Positions 44,553 to 54,602 are shown, counted from the first letter of the stretch. The stretch: DNA of 64,000 bases from Peribacillus muralis (GCF_001439925.1 NZ_LMBV01000005.1:200186-264185), one strand, 5' to 3'. Numbers and translations are program-made. The notes: generated by a model not told the origin, from the letters alone.

Positions 44553-45965
44553 GTGACTGAATTGAATTGGCGAGAAGAAGTTGAAAAACGGAAGATGGAC
44601 CTATTGCTGGACACACAAAATTTGTTGAAAATTAAAAGTGTTCTGGATGAAGAAAACAAAACAGAAGATGCACCATTTGGTACAGGGGTGAAGGAAGCGC
44701 TTGATTTCATGCTTCAATTGGGAGAAAAAGACGGTTTTACCGTAAAGAATGTCGATAATGTCGCAGGTCATATTGAAATGGGTGAAGGCGAGGAGTTAAT
44801 CGGGATTTTATGTCATGTAGACGTAGTGCCTGAAGGAGATGGTTGGAGTTCGGATCCGTTTGGCGCAGAGCTCCGCAATGGCCGCATATATGCTCGTGGG
44901 GCAATCGATGATAAAGGGCCGACGATGGCAGCCTATCATGCCATGAAGCTGGTCAGGGAACTTGGGAAACCTTTGAACAAACGTGTGAGGATGATCATCG
45001 GGACAGATGAGGAATCAAACTGGCGCTGTGTGGACCGTTACTTTGAAGTGGAGGAAATGCCATCGATGGGATTTGCACCGGATGCGGACTTCCCTATCAT
45101 CAGCGCGGAAAAAGGAATCTGGGACTTCTCCGTCATTCAACCTGCTGATGCAGGAAAAGGAACGAGCTCTGAAGTGAATGTCAGCGAATTTTCTTCAGGC
45201 AGAAGGACGAATATGGTACCTGATTTTGCAACGGCGATTGTCGAGGCTGCCAATCCTTCTGAGGTGGTGGCAAACTATCAGGCCTATCTGGAAAGATACT
45301 CGTTGAAGGGACAAGCGGTACCACAAAAAAACCAAGTGCTTCTCGAAATGAATGGTATCTCGGCACACGCTATGGAACCGAACAATGGAGTTAACGCAGG
45401 TCTTCATCTAGCCGGATTTTTAGCCGATCTTACGCTTGATCCGCATGCGAAATCCTACTTCACATTCATCAAGGATCGTTTGTTTGAAGATTCCCGCGGA
45501 AATAATCTAGGGTTGGCTTATACGGATGAGCAAACGGGCGAATTGACGATAAATGCCGGAGTTTTCCAATATTCCAAAAAAGGTGACAGCTCGATTGGCT
45601 TCAGCGCGCGCTATCCGGTGACGTTCGAATGGGAACAGCAAAAGGCGGCATTGGAGGAAAGGCTTGCGGCATATAATTTAAACGTGAAGACCAATTCGCA
45701 TTCAACACCACATTACGTGAACAGCGACAGCTTTTTGATCAAGACGCTGCAGCAGGTTTATGAAGCGGAGACCGGTGATAAAGCTGAACTGCTTTCAATA
45801 GGCGGCGGCACATACGCGCGCTCATTGAAAGAAGGCGTAGCATTTGGACCGCTTTTCCCTGGCAGCGAGGATATTGCACACCAAAAAGATGAATATATTG
45901 ACATTGAAGATATGCTCAAGGCTACGTCCATTTATGCACGTGCCATTCATGAATTGGCCAAATAA
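44553..45965 (+). CDS. pepV: Dipeptidase PepV
   Basis: A 470-residue M20 zinc dipeptidase. Zinc-site motifs: L-C-H-V-D-V-V-P-E-G-D-G-W near 90-102, R-G-A-I-D-D-K-G-P near 114-122 and G-T-D-E-E-S-N-W-R near 150. It hydrolyses dipeptides in the cytoplasm. The GTG at 44553, 9 bp after AGAGGAG, gives the expected N-terminus M-T-E-L-N-W; the open frame's TTG 9 bp earlier is too near that site. Twenty bp separate it from dat, as in B. subtilis ytjP-dat. Confidence 0.93.
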   Translation: MTELNWREEVEKRKMDLLLDTQNLLKIKSVLDEENKTEDAPFGTGVKEALDFMLQLGEKDGFTVKNVDNVAGHIEMGEGEELIGILCHVDVVPEGDGWSSDPFGAELRNGRIYARGAIDDKGPTMAAYHAMKLVRELGKPLNKRVRMIIGTDEESNWRCVDRYFEVEEMPSMGFAPDADFPIISAEKGIWDFSVIQPADAGKGTSSEVNVSEFSSGRRTNMVPDFATAIVEAANPSEVVANYQAYLERYSLKGQAVPQKNQVLLEMNGISAHAMEPNNGVNAGLHLAGFLADLTLDPHAKSYFTFIKDRLFEDSRGNNLGLAYTDEQTGELTINAGVFQYSKKGDSSIGFSARYPVTFEWEQQKAALEERLAAYNLNVKTNSHSTPHYVNSDSFLIKTLQQVYEAETGDKAELLSIGGGTYARSLKEGVAFGPLFPGSEDIAHQKDEYIDIEDMLKATSIYARAIHELAK

Positions 45966-45985
45966 GCGGCAAAGAGGGAGAAGAC

Positions 45986-46840
45986 ATGGGGAAAATCATA
46001 CTTAACGGCGAAATTAAAAACAGGTCTGATGTTTTGGTTGATATTGAGGACAGGGGATATCAATTCGGGGATGGCGTCTATGAAGTGATCCGGGTATATA
46101 ATGGTCGATTATTCGCGGGAGACATGCATCTGAACCGTTTGATGGACAGTGCAAAATTGATTCAGATGAAGGTTCCCTTCACTGTAGCGGAAATCGAAAC
46201 GCGTGTAAAAGAGCTTGTTTCTGAAGATCATTTGCAGGACGGGATCATCTATATGCAGCTTACAAGAGGTGTAAGCCCGCGGACACACGCATTTCCTAGT
46301 GCGGACGTCGAACCGGTATTTGTTGCCTATACGAAGGAAATTCCGTATACAGGGAAAATGAAGCCAGGGGCAAAAGGCATCACGACTGACGATATTCGCT
46401 GGTTGCGCTGTAATATTAAAAGTTTAAATCTACTCGGCAATATCATGGCTAAGCAAGTAGCGGTGGAGGCAGGATGTGACGAAGCGATCCAGCATCGTGA
46501 TGGGCTGGTCACGGAGGGAAGCTCGTCCAATGTGTCAATCGTGGTGGACGGTACGCTGAAAACGCATCCCGCCTCCAACTTGATCTTGAATGGGATTACC
46601 CGCCAGGTGATGCTGAAGCTTTGCGCTGATCATGCTATTCCCTTTGTTGAAGAAGCCTTCACGATAGAGGGTATGATGGCAGCGGACGAAGTACTCTACA
46701 CGAGCACAAGCGTCGAAGTAACGCCGATTATTAACATCGATGGTCGAATGATCGCAACCGGCGCACCGGGACCGGTGACCGAAAAATTGCAACTGCTTTT
46801 CGCTGAGGAAATCGAAAGGCAATGCGGTTCCGTTAACTGA
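45986..46840 (+). CDS. dat: D-amino acid (D-alanine) aminotransferase
   Basis: PLP-dependent fold-type IV enzyme that interconverts D-alanine and D-glutamate, a link to cell-wall synthesis; 284 residues. The PLP lysine is in R-C-N-I-K-S-L-N-L-L (near K145). Y-Q-F-G-D-G-V-Y-E-V-I-R-V-Y (near 27-40) is the family start motif. AGAGGGAGA precedes the ATG. Cotranscribed with pepV, ends at a strong terminator. Confidence 0.94.
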   Translation: MGKIILNGEIKNRSDVLVDIEDRGYQFGDGVYEVIRVYNGRLFAGDMHLNRLMDSAKLIQMKVPFTVAEIETRVKELVSEDHLQDGIIYMQLTRGVSPRTHAFPSADVEPVFVAYTKEIPYTGKMKPGAKGITTDDIRWLRCNIKSLNLLGNIMAKQVAVEAGCDEAIQHRDGLVTEGSSSNVSIVVDGTLKTHPASNLILNGITRQVMLKLCADHAIPFVEEAFTIEGMMAADEVLYTSTSVEVTPIINIDGRMIATGAPGPVTEKLQLLFAEEIERQCGSVN

Positions 46841-46845
46841 ATGTG

Positions 46846-46881
46846 AAAACCCCCTTTGCCACACTGGCAAGGGGGTTTTTT
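46846..46881 (+). terminator. Terminator of pepV-dat
   Basis: AAAACCCCCTTTGCCA pairs with TGGCAAGGGGGTTTT with one bulged base, followed by more T. Confidence 0.88.
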
Positions 46882-46940
46882 GATGTTAAACGTGCATGCC
46901 GCGTAAATACGCATGGTGTAAAATTATCAGTTTGTCCTTT

Positions 46941-46969
46941 TTGACATTTTTAAGCTCCAGGAATATACT
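46941..46969 (+). promoter_or_regulatory. Consensus-like sigma-A promoter of mntH
   Basis: TTGACA (46941-46946), 17-bp spacer, TATACT (46964-46969). I see no clear MntR box near it. Confidence 0.75.
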
Positions 46970-47038
46970 TGCCAATAACCTAAAAAGTTTACTTGTCGCA
47001 ACATTTTGAGTTGCATATAAAAAGGAGTTGAAATACAC

Positions 47039-48277
47039 ATGTCTGGTGCATTGCATCAATCTTCTTCCCGTGGATTCAAAAATCTGCTTCCATATCTAGG
47101 CCCGGCGTTCATAGCGGCGGTCGCCTATATCGATCCAGGGAATTATGCAACCAATATTACCGCCGGTTCAAAATATGGCTATACGTTATTATGGGTGATT
47201 TTCGCTTCCAATTTGATGGCTGTGCTCATTCAAACACTGTCAGCAAAATTAGGGATAGCCACTGGGAAAAACCTTCCTGAGTTATGCAGGGAAAGATTTC
47301 CGAAGAAAACATCATTTTTACTATGGATACAGGCCGAAATCGTTATCATGGCCACGGACTTAGCTGAATTCATAGGTGCTGCACTTGGGATTTATTTGAT
47401 CTTCGACCTGCCGCTCATCAAATCGGCCCTCATTGCAGCATTCGGTTCCTTTGCCATTTTGGAATTCCAGCGCAGAGGTTATCGGACATTCGAAGCGTTG
47501 ATCACGGTCATGATCTTTGTCGTGGTGCTTGCTTTCGGGGCTCAGGTTTTTTATGCGCATCCTGACACATCGGCCATTGCCTTAGGACTATTCACGCCAA
47601 AATTCGAAGGAGTGGACAGCATTTTACTGTCGGCGGGTATGCTTGGAGCAACCGTAATGCCGCATGCGATTTACCTTCATTCCTCTTTAACCCAAAAGAG
47701 AATAGTCGGTAAAAACGACCTTGAAAGAAAAAGGATTTTTCGCTTTGAGCAGATTGATATAGTCATCGCCATGTTGATCGCTGGTGGAATCAATGCCGCC
47801 ATGGTCATCGTCTCGGCTGCCCTATTTCATAAGAATGGAATAGTAGTGGAGGATTTGGATGTAGCTTATCAACAATTTGGTACGATGCTCGGACCATCCG
47901 TCGCAATCTTTTTTGGGATCGGATTATTATTTGCCGGCTTATCCAGCTCTTCCGTCGGCGTCATGACAGGTGATGTCGTCATGCAGGGATTCATTAAAAG
48001 ACATATACCGATCTATGTGCGAAGGATCATCACCACCGTTCCGCCCCTGCTCATCATATTATGGGGAGTGAACCCGTCCAAAGCACTGGTCATGAGTCAA
48101 GTCGTACTCTCATTTGGTATCGCCTTCGCCCTAGTGCCCTTGATCATGTTTACAAGCAATAAAAAAATCATGGGCAATCTCGTCAATCATAAAATCACTT
48201 CGACTGTTGCCTGGCTGATTGCGGTCCTTATTATCGGACTGAACCTGTTCCTGCTTTACGAAACACTGTTTAACTAA
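47039..48277 (+). CDS. mntH: Nramp-family divalent metal (Mn2+) transporter MntH
   Basis: A 412-residue proton-coupled importer with 11 predicted helices. The metal-binding D-P-G-N-Y in helix 1 (near 31-35) and M-P-H-A-I-Y-L-H in helix 6 (near 206-213) are intact. AAAAGGAGTTG lies before the ATG. Monocistronic with a strong promoter and terminator. Confidence 0.94.
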   Translation: MSGALHQSSSRGFKNLLPYLGPAFIAAVAYIDPGNYATNITAGSKYGYTLLWVIFASNLMAVLIQTLSAKLGIATGKNLPELCRERFPKKTSFLLWIQAEIVIMATDLAEFIGAALGIYLIFDLPLIKSALIAAFGSFAILEFQRRGYRTFEALITVMIFVVVLAFGAQVFYAHPDTSAIALGLFTPKFEGVDSILLSAGMLGATVMPHAIYLHSSLTQKRIVGKNDLERKRIFRFEQIDIVIAMLIAGGINAAMVIVSAALFHKNGIVVEDLDVAYQQFGTMLGPSVAIFFGIGLLFAGLSSSSVGVMTGDVVMQGFIKRHIPIYVRRIITTVPPLLIILWGVNPSKALVMSQVVLSFGIAFALVPLIMFTSNKKIMGNLVNHKITSTVAWLIAVLIIGLNLFLLYETLFN

Positions 48278-48304
48278 AAGGACTAGACTTAGTCCTTTTT
48301 TTTA
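48276..48304 (+). terminator. Terminator of mntH
   Basis: AAAAGGACT/AGTCCTTTT stem followed by an eight-base T-run. Confidence 0.82.
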
Positions 48305-48487
48305 TGCTGTTACCGTATTGTTTTTGTCGATTCGACCGTGACCGCCAGTAATTCGACCTAACGCGTGAATAATTCATCCCGAACACTTTTCCTCGATGGA
48401 ATCATGAGTCTTTTTTGCTGAAAGGAATAGGGGGGATGTCTTCAGGTAATTATGGTAAAATTATAGAAAGAACAGGAAGGAATGTCA

Positions 48488-49048
48488 GTGACCATGAATA
48501 CTCATTTTTTCTTTGCTTTAGTGTTGCCTGACGAGATTAAGGCTTATATACATAATGTAACGGAAGAACTGATTTTACGTTTTCCATTTAAGAAAGTGCT
48601 GCATCCGGCCGATTATCATATTACGATGGCGTTTTTGGGAAGTGCTGACGATTCTTTGAAAAAGGATGTGCAAAAGCGTGTGGAGGCCGTGCTTGCGGAA
48701 GAGACATCATTTGGGCTTGAGCTGGATGAAATCGGCGCTTTTGGCAGGGGTGACAGTCCAAGGATTTTATGGACGGGCGTGAAGCAGCAAGAGAGGCTTT
48801 TTTCCATGCAGAAGAAACTATATAGCGCATGTGTGGAGGCGGGTTTTGAACTTGATAAAAAGCCGTTTAAGCCTCATATAACGATAGCAAGGAAATTCGA
48901 TGGGGAAGATTCCTTTTCTTTGGAGACCGCCCGGCAGGTGGCGAATTTGGATGATAAGTATTTTGAGGCAGTCCAGGTTGCGCTTTATCAAACACATCTC
49001 GGAGCATCGCCTTCATACGAAAAGGTTTTCACGATAAACCTTCAATAA
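48488..49048 (+). CDS. thpR: RNA 2',3'-cyclic phosphodiesterase / 2'-5' RNA ligase family (ThpR-like)
   Basis: A 186-residue 2H-phosphoesterase. The two HxT motifs are H-I-T-M-A-F (near 42) and H-I-T-I-A-R (near 133). Such enzymes open 2',3'-cyclic phosphate ends on RNA. Start chosen at GTG 48488, 7 bp from AGGAAGGA; ATG 48482 is too close and ATG 48494 is possible. Homologous to ytlP and followed by ytlQ and ytlR homologs as in B. subtilis. Confidence 0.87.
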   Translation: MTMNTHFFFALVLPDEIKAYIHNVTEELILRFPFKKVLHPADYHITMAFLGSADDSLKKDVQKRVEAVLAEETSFGLELDEIGAFGRGDSPRILWTGVKQQERLFSMQKKLYSACVEAGFELDKKPFKPHITIARKFDGEDSFSLETARQVANLDDKYFEAVQVALYQTHLGASPSYEKVFTINLQ

Positions 49049-49072
49049 TAGAGAGAGAAGGGTGGTGGCCGA

Positions 49073-50059
49073 ATGGCACAGCTCATAAAGATGCAGGATT
49101 ATATTTCCCGGTATGAGCAGGATATTTACCGTTATCCAACACAATATGCCCGATTGAAAAAACAGCAATGGGATAAATTGAAGGCTGCATTTCACGCAGG
49201 TGAACTAGATCGGCTGTATAGCGAACAAAGCGTAGAGGATACGCAGGTGAAAATGGAGCCGGACCAGGACGAGTCCAAGGGCTTAATGAAAAAAGTGAAA
49301 GGGATATTCCACCGGACGGGGAAACAGGAGACTGAGGCAGAAGAATTGGTGATGGCGAATGAGGTTGAGAATCCCAATATTTTTTCATTAAGATTCCCCT
49401 TCCACCCAGCCAATCTTGATGAATTAAAGCAGAATTATTTAAATCAATTGCTTCGCTTCCAAATGAAATGGGGAAGTTCGACGCTGCGTGAAAAATCATT
49501 TGTGGATCGATCATTCTTTTTGGATGAGAGGCTTCGCTTTTTCCTGCAGCGTTTTCCCGATACGTTCCTCGTTTTATATAAGCCTATCTTTCTATTGAAA
49601 AACGCGCCTGTGGAAGTCGATGTGATTGTATTGACCCCTGTGGACGCGTGGTGCATCACTTTTCTCGAAGCGGAAGAGGATGCTGCATTCATCGGCTCGG
49701 GCGATCGGTTTTGGACTCGCAGGCATCATAGTCATCCTGATAAAAAAGTGCTCAATCCGTTATTGAGCGCTAATCGGATGGGGAATATCGTCTCTCAGTT
49801 GTTTTCCCTTTATGAGGTGAACATCCCGATCAAGAAGGCCATTCTATCAAGGAATGGTTATGTCGATTATCCTGAAGCTCCTTATGATATGACGGTATTG
49901 GATAAACGGACCTTCCCGGAATGGTTTGAACGGATGAGGAACACTTCCTCCCCCATTAAGGCCCAGCAATTGAAAGCGGCACAGGCATTGCTGGAATATT
50001 GTCAAACGACATCGAGCATGAGGTCGGAATGGGTTGCCGACGAACTCAAAGGCGAATGA
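49073..50059 (+). CDS. ytlQ: NERD-like domain protein (YtlQ type)
   Basis: A 328-residue cytoplasmic protein. The N-terminal half is charged and helical (residues 1-100). The C-terminal half contains V-E-V-D-V-I-V-L-T-P-V-D-A-W-C-I-T-F (near 182-199), which reads like the strand core of a nuclease-related NERD domain. No function is established. Its stop overlaps the next start (ATGA). Confidence 0.72.
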   Translation: MAQLIKMQDYISRYEQDIYRYPTQYARLKKQQWDKLKAAFHAGELDRLYSEQSVEDTQVKMEPDQDESKGLMKKVKGIFHRTGKQETEAEELVMANEVENPNIFSLRFPFHPANLDELKQNYLNQLLRFQMKWGSSTLREKSFVDRSFFLDERLRFFLQRFPDTFLVLYKPIFLLKNAPVEVDVIVLTPVDAWCITFLEAEEDAAFIGSGDRFWTRRHHSHPDKKVLNPLLSANRMGNIVSQLFSLYEVNIPIKKAILSRNGYVDYPEAPYDMTVLDKRTFPEWFERMRNTSSPIKAQQLKAAQALLEYCQTTSSMRSEWVADELKGE

Positions 50060-50994
50060 GCATGCCGAACCTTAATGAAACACTTTATTTCATCGTCAAT
50101 CCAATGGCTGGTAATGGAGGCAGTATGAAGGTATGGGAGCAAGCCGAGGGAATGCTGAAATCCGATGTTGTTCCCTATAAGGTGTTCTTTACGGAAGAAA
50201 AGGGTCACGCATTCCGTTTGACGGAGGAGATTTTATCAAGGACAGCCAGGGAAACCCGAATCATTGCGGTAGGGGGAGATGGGACGATCAATGAAATGGT
50301 GAATGGCGCCCTACCGTTTCCTCATGCCATCATCGGAGCCCTTGCAGGTGGCTCTGGCAATGATTATGTACGGGGCATCCAACAAACGAAAAGTGTGGAG
50401 GAAGCCCTTCGTTTGTTTCAGGATAACGCATCCAAGGCTATAGACATCGGTCAGTACGAAACGGATGGCAGGTTCGGCTATTTTGTGAACAGCCTGGGAA
50501 TGGGGGTGGATGCTGAAATTTCCGCTGAAGCCGACCGTTCCCCGCTGAAAAAATGGTTTAATCTCGTCAAGGCGGGTAAATTGATATATCTCATCCTTTT
50601 TCTCAAGACAATATTCACATATAAGCCTGGCGATATGGAATTGATCGTTGATGGAAAACGCCATTCATTGAAAAAGGTGTGGTTCATCGTCATAGCGAAC
50701 CAGCCTTACTTTGGCGGGGGGATCAAAATTTCACCGCAATCAAAGCTCGATGATGGCCGGTTTAATGTGATCGCGGTTCATGATATTGCCTGGCTCAAAT
50801 TGCTGGCCGTATTCATCACCGTTTTATGGGGCGGGCACCTCAACATCAAAAACGTTGTTTCTTTTACTGGAAACATGATAAAAATGAAAAATCATGGGTC
50901 GGTAAAAATCCAGTCGGATGGGGAAATTGTTGGTGTGGAGGAAGTGGCTGCAGAGGTATTGGAAGGTAAAATCCACGTCATGATCAAGGACTAG
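50056..50994 (+). CDS. ytlR: Diacylglycerol/lipid kinase-family protein (YtlR)
   Basis: A 312-residue protein. The catalytic domain opens with F-I-V-N-P-M-A-G-N-G-G (near 12-22) and carries the nucleotide loop V-G-G-D-G-T-I-N-E (near 74-82) and G-S-G-N-D (near 102). The C-terminal beta domain is typical of YegS/DgkB. Probable lipid kinase; B. subtilis YtlR has been implicated as a sphingoid-base kinase-like enzyme, but I cannot verify substrate. The ATG overlaps the ytlQ stop; the long upstream open frame is not used. Confidence 0.85.
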   Translation: MSMPNLNETLYFIVNPMAGNGGSMKVWEQAEGMLKSDVVPYKVFFTEEKGHAFRLTEEILSRTARETRIIAVGGDGTINEMVNGALPFPHAIIGALAGGSGNDYVRGIQQTKSVEEALRLFQDNASKAIDIGQYETDGRFGYFVNSLGMGVDAEISAEADRSPLKKWFNLVKAGKLIYLILFLKTIFTYKPGDMELIVDGKRHSLKKVWFIVIANQPYFGGGIKISPQSKLDDGRFNVIAVHDIAWLKLLAVFITVLWGGHLNIKNVVSFTGNMIKMKNHGSVKIQSDGEIVGVEEVAAEVLEGKIHVMIKD

Positions 50995-51102
50995 CGATCA
51001 AGCAAAAACATGAAATGATTTATTTGTTTTTGGTTTATGCGTATAATCGTTTTATATAGTACTTGACGAAGAAACCTTTTTTCAACTAAAATTTAATTTA
51101 CG

Positions 51103-51127
51103 GCTATTGATCAATAGCTATTTTTTT
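51103..51127 (+). terminator. Terminator of thpR-ytlQ-ytlR
   Basis: 16-base palindrome GCTATTGATCAATAGC followed by TATTTTTTT. The rest of 50995-51288 contains a short GC-rich hairpin ending in T6 near 51195-51217, but no gene. Confidence 0.65.
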
Positions 51128-51288
51128 ATCTCTCTAATATGAGGATGTTTTTAATTGCGGGTATCATCCCGATGCACGTATATATGCAGCTTCGCCGGCG
51201 GGCGGGTTTTTTATTAAACATGGACTCAAAGTAGTGGTAATACATACACTAGGTAACGTACCCACATTTGTATGATTAAGCGAGGAAA

Positions 51289-52086
51289 TTGAAGGTGAAC
51301 CAGTTGGAACATTTATTAGGTCAGGAGTGGGATATATCCCCTGCTGGAGGAGCTACGGGAGAAGCCTTTATAGCCGAGAAAGATGGGCAGAAGCTCTTCC
51401 TTAAACGTAATTCATCGCCATTTTTGGCTGTTCTTTCAGCTGAGGGCATTGTTCCGAAGTTAATGTGGACAAAACGCCTGGAAAATGGGGATGTTATTAC
51501 GGCCCAGCATTGGATGGAAGGCAGGGAGCTATCTCAGCAGGAAATGGACAATATAAGAGTCGCAAAGCTGCTTCAAAAAATTCATCAATCCGATCCTTTG
51601 TTAAGTATGCTTAAAAGGCTTGGGAAATCCCCTTTACGACCTGAAAGCATACTTACAGACATAGAAATTGGATTAACTTCCGATGTTACGGATATCCCGA
51701 TCATCAAGCAGGCCATTCATTTTTTACAGAACAATCTCCTGTTGATTGAATGCGACGAAGAAGTAGTTTGTCATTGTGATGTGAATCATAATAATTGGCT
51801 CATGACCGAAACGGACGGGTTGTTCCTCATTGATTGGGACGGAGCCGTCATCGGCGATCCGGCCATCGACCTTGGCATACTCCTGTATTCTTATATCCCA
51901 AGGGCAGAATGGAATCAATGGCTAGCCCGTTACGGCAAAAAGCTTGATGCAGGCCTGGAGATGAGGATGAAATGGCACACGGTTTCACAACTTGTGCTTT
52001 CCATCCAATGGCATCATCGTAGGAATCGGTACGAGGAAAGAAATCATTTACTGCAAAAATTGGAAGCCTTATTGATGATTGGCTGA
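51289..52086 (+). CDS. ytmP: Aminoglycoside phosphotransferase/choline kinase-family protein (YtmP)
   Basis: A 265-residue kinase-like protein. The catalytic loop C-H-C-D-V-N-H-N-N-W (near 162-171) supplies the aspartate and asparagine of the H-x-D-x4-N motif, and L-I-D-W-D-G (near 181-186) is the metal-binding loop. The start is TTG with GAGG just upstream; GTG 51295 or TTG 51304 are alternatives. Substrate unknown. It abuts the convergent ytzH gene with no spacing. Confidence 0.8.
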   Translation: MKVNQLEHLLGQEWDISPAGGATGEAFIAEKDGQKLFLKRNSSPFLAVLSAEGIVPKLMWTKRLENGDVITAQHWMEGRELSQQEMDNIRVAKLLQKIHQSDPLLSMLKRLGKSPLRPESILTDIEIGLTSDVTDIPIIKQAIHFLQNNLLLIECDEEVVCHCDVNHNNWLMTETDGLFLIDWDGAVIGDPAIDLGILLYSYIPRAEWNQWLARYGKKLDAGLEMRMKWHTVSQLVLSIQWHHRRNRYEERNHLLQKLEALLMIG

Positions 52087-52362
52087 TCAGAATTGATCGA
52101 TATCATCCACCCACTGGGACAGGTCGTTCTGGTGGGTCGTAATATGTGCATCTAAATCGGAGGCACCGATGCCTCCTTGGCTGTATTCGTAAATCTCCGT
52201 CAGTATCGTTTTCACATTGCTATCGATATCCATGTTGATCATTAAGGATTTGACGAGCCTTTCCACTTGTTCGCATTCAGAAACGGACCCGCAGCAGTCT
52301 GATTGATGGTTGGTCAATATATCCTTCAATAATGACATTTGATGTTCATGGGAAAGCGGCAT
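52087..52362 (-). CDS. ytzH: YtzH-like small protein
   Basis: A 91-residue acidic, helical soluble protein with conserved H-Q-M-x-L-L-K-D-I-L, S-D-C-C-G-S-V-S-E-C-E-Q (cysteines near 23-30) and the C-terminal Q-W-V-D-D-I-D. The C-C-x5-C arrangement is a family feature. Good AGGAGAGG before its ATG. Function unknown; position between ytmP and trmB is conserved in Bacillus. Confidence 0.82.
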   Translation of the reverse strand: MPLSHEHQMSLLKDILTNHQSDCCGSVSECEQVERLVKSLMINMDIDSNVKTILTEIYEYSQGGIGASDLDAHITTHQNDLSQWVDDIDQF

Positions 52363-52603
52363 ATATTACCTCTCCTTTCTTAAATAGAGATTTAGGCGGC
52401 TTTTGCTCCTGCCCTTCACTTATTTATGGTTTGTTTTGCGGTAAGTTTTATACATGAAAACTACAGAGACTGTCGCCTGGGTGGCTGGCAGTTTTTTTCG
52501 TTGTTCCATTGGTGCAAGCGGGGCTTTCCTGAAAAATCAGCTTGCAGGATTCCATCCATCGTGTTATGGTTTGAACGATTATATTATAAATAGGGGTGTC
52601 ATC

Positions 52604-53242
52604 ATGCGTTTAAGAAATAAACCTTGGGCTGAAGACCGTTTGAATGATTTTCCACAATATGTGATTCAGCAGCCAGTGAGCCATAAAGGTAAATGGCATG
52701 AAGTTTTCGGAAACGATAATCCGTTATATATTGAAGTGGGTACGGGGAAAGGCCGTTTCATTACCGAAATGGCAAAGGCCCATCCTGAAGTGAATTTCAT
52801 TGGAATTGAAGTATATAGAAGTGTCATTGTTGCGGCACTGGATCTGCTGATTGAAGCGGAAGTGCCGAATTTGAAGCTGTTGAATGTTGATGCAGCCAAC
52901 TTAGGGGACTATTTTGCAAAAGGTGACGTCGATCGCGTTTACTTGAATTTCTCCGATCCATGGCCGAAATCACGACATGCGAAACGCCGGTTAACGTATA
53001 AAACATTCCTTGAGGTGTATGAAGGCATCCTGCCGGATAAAGGCGAGATCCACTTCAAGACCGATAACCAAGGATTATTCGAATCGTCCTTGAAGAGTAT
53101 TTCCGAGTACGGGATGCTGTTGAAATATGTAAGTCTAGATCTGCATAATAGCAGCTTTGAAGGCAATATCATGACGGAATATGAAGAAAAGTTTTCAAGT
53201 AAAGGAAATCGGATTTATCGTATGGAAGCTATGTTCCAATAA
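52604..53242 (+). CDS. trmB: tRNA (guanine-N7-)-methyltransferase
   Basis: SAM-dependent enzyme that methylates G46 of tRNA; 212 residues. The SAM loop is E-V-G-T-G-K-G-R-F (near 45-53), the conserved [14 protein letters not shown] is near 116-129 and F-K-T-D-N near 151. The start is ATG 52604 after AGGGGTG; the longer frame from 52454 has an unrelated leader. Confidence 0.96.
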   Translation: MRLRNKPWAEDRLNDFPQYVIQQPVSHKGKWHEVFGNDNPLYIEVGTGKGRFITEMAKAHPEVNFIGIEVYRSVIVAALDLLIEAEVPNLKLLNVDAANLGDYFAKGDVDRVYLNFSDPWPKSRHAKRRLTYKTFLEVYEGILPDKGEIHFKTDNQGLFESSLKSISEYGMLLKYVSLDLHNSSFEGNIMTEYEEKFSSKGNRIYRMEAMFQ

Positions 53243-53259
53243 TGATCATCGACCAGGAA

Positions 53260-53286
53260 ACCAGGTGCACAGCGTCTGGTTTTTTA
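53260..53286 (+). terminator. Terminator of trmB
   Basis: ACCAG/CTGGT stem with an 11-base loop followed by T6. Weak but well placed. Confidence 0.5.
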
Positions 53287-53387
53287 CTTTGTTCAAGTCG
53301 GTGTCATACATACACGCAGATGGCTTGATCGTTATCCATTTCCATAAAAGGGAACGGGTGTTAAACTAACAGAAGAGGAGGGTTTAT

Positions 53388-54233
53388 ATGGAAACTTTGC
53401 AAATAGGGGAAATGAAATTAACATGGTTGAATGGCGGCGTGACTCACTTGGATGGAGGCGCGATGTTCGGTGTCGTACCAAAGCCGCTCTGGTCCAAGAG
53501 GTACCCGGTTAACGACCGTAACCAAATCGAATTACGTACCGATCCGATTTTAGTACAGGCCAATGGCTTGAACATCCTTATTGATTCCGGGGTCGGCAAT
53601 GGGAAAATGAATGACAAGCAAAAGCGGAATTTCGGGGTGACGGAGGAATCGAATCTCGTAGCTGATCTTGACACACTTGGGATTGGTACAAATGATATCG
53701 ATTACATTTTAATGACCCATTTACATTTCGATCATGCCTGCGGGTTGACGAAACGTGAAAGTGACGCTTGGGTGCCTGTTTTCGAGCGAGCTGAAATCAT
53801 TACGACTCAAACGGAATGGAATGAAATGCAAAACCCGAATATTCGATCAAAAAGTACATATTGGGCTGAAAACTGGGAAGCTGTTGCGCCACTTGTACGC
53901 CCTTTTGAAGGAGAGAAAGAGATTACGGAAGGCATTACGATGATTCATACTGGCGGTCATAGTGATGGACACGCGATCATCATCATCAAGGATGGAGCGG
54001 ACAGGCTGATTCATATGGCCGATATCATGCCGACGCATGCACATGCGAATGTCCTATGGGTGCTCGCCTATGACGATTATCCGATGACGTCGATTAAGGC
54101 AAAGGAAAAGTGGATGAAAACAGGACTGGAAAATGGGTCCTGGTACAGCTTTTACCATGATGCATACTATAGAGCGCTCAAATGGGATGTAACGGGTAAG
54201 GAGATAATAGCCGAATTGAAACGGAACCGCTAA
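53388..54233 (+). CDS. ytnP: MBL-fold hydrolase YtnP (lactonase-like)
   Basis: A 281-residue metallo-beta-lactamase-fold protein. The zinc motif is [10 protein letters not shown] (near 108-117), with H-T-G-G-H-S-D-G-H (near 185-193) and an aspartate in H-M-A-D-I. B. subtilis YtnP has lactonase activity that interferes with quorum signals of other bacteria. A GAGGAGGG site precedes the ATG. Monocistronic, convergent with ytzB. Confidence 0.88.
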   Translation: METLQIGEMKLTWLNGGVTHLDGGAMFGVVPKPLWSKRYPVNDRNQIELRTDPILVQANGLNILIDSGVGNGKMNDKQKRNFGVTEESNLVADLDTLGIGTNDIDYILMTHLHFDHACGLTKRESDAWVPVFERAEIITTQTEWNEMQNPNIRSKSTYWAENWEAVAPLVRPFEGEKEITEGITMIHTGGHSDGHAIIIIKDGADRLIHMADIMPTHAHANVLWVLAYDDYPMTSIKAKEKWMKTGLENGSWYSFYHDAYYRALKWDVTGKEIIAELKRNR

Positions 54234-54243
54234 GCGCAAAAAA

Positions 54244-54282
54244 GCAAAAGGAGGACGTCATTTTAGACAGTCCCCCTTTTGC
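54244..54282. terminator. Bidirectional terminator between ytnP and ytzB
   Basis: GCAAAAGGAGGAC pairs with GTCCCCCTTTTGC with one mismatch. Confidence 0.75.
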
Positions 54283-54284
54283 CG

Positions 54285-54602
54285 TTAATCATTTTGTGCA
54301 TTAAGCTCCAAAATCGTTCCCGTCGTCGCATCTGCAATAAATTCGAACTGCTCCCGTAAGCCCTCTGTGTTTCTGGTGATTCCGCCTTTATATACTAAAT
54401 AGTCCAATTCATTTTTCGTATAGGCTTCAGGCTTCATCAGAATCCAAGAACCATATATATTTCCATCTCTTTTGACGGTTTCCTTCACTTGGGCCAACAC
54501 TTTATCTGGAGAAGGTCCGCTTGATTGATCCAATATTTGCTTAGCCGCGAAGCCTGCGGCGAACCCGGCTGCTGTTCCTAGTAAAAACGTTTTCCAATTC
54601 AT
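54285..54602 (-). CDS. ytzB: PepSY-type small exported or anchored protein (YtzB)
   Basis: A 105-residue protein. Residues about 5-22 form a hydrophobic Ala/Gly-rich segment, probably a membrane anchor. The rest matches the PepSY/DUF2680-like pattern with V-K-R-D-G-N-I-Y-G-S-W-I and a final strand F-I-A-D-A-T-T-G-T-I-L-E-L, the fold thought to inhibit peptidases. Located between ytnP and ytoP as in B. subtilis. Confidence 0.78.
   Translation of the reverse strand: MNWKTFLLGTAAGFAAGFAAKQILDQSSGPSPDKVLAQVKETVKRDGNIYGSWILMKPEAYTKNELDYLVYKGGITRNTEGLREQFEFIADATTGTILELNAQND

Noticed and set aside
46880-47038. MntR operator before mntH
   Set aside because: I looked for a TTTGCCTTAAGG-like dyad around the promoter and saw none convincing.
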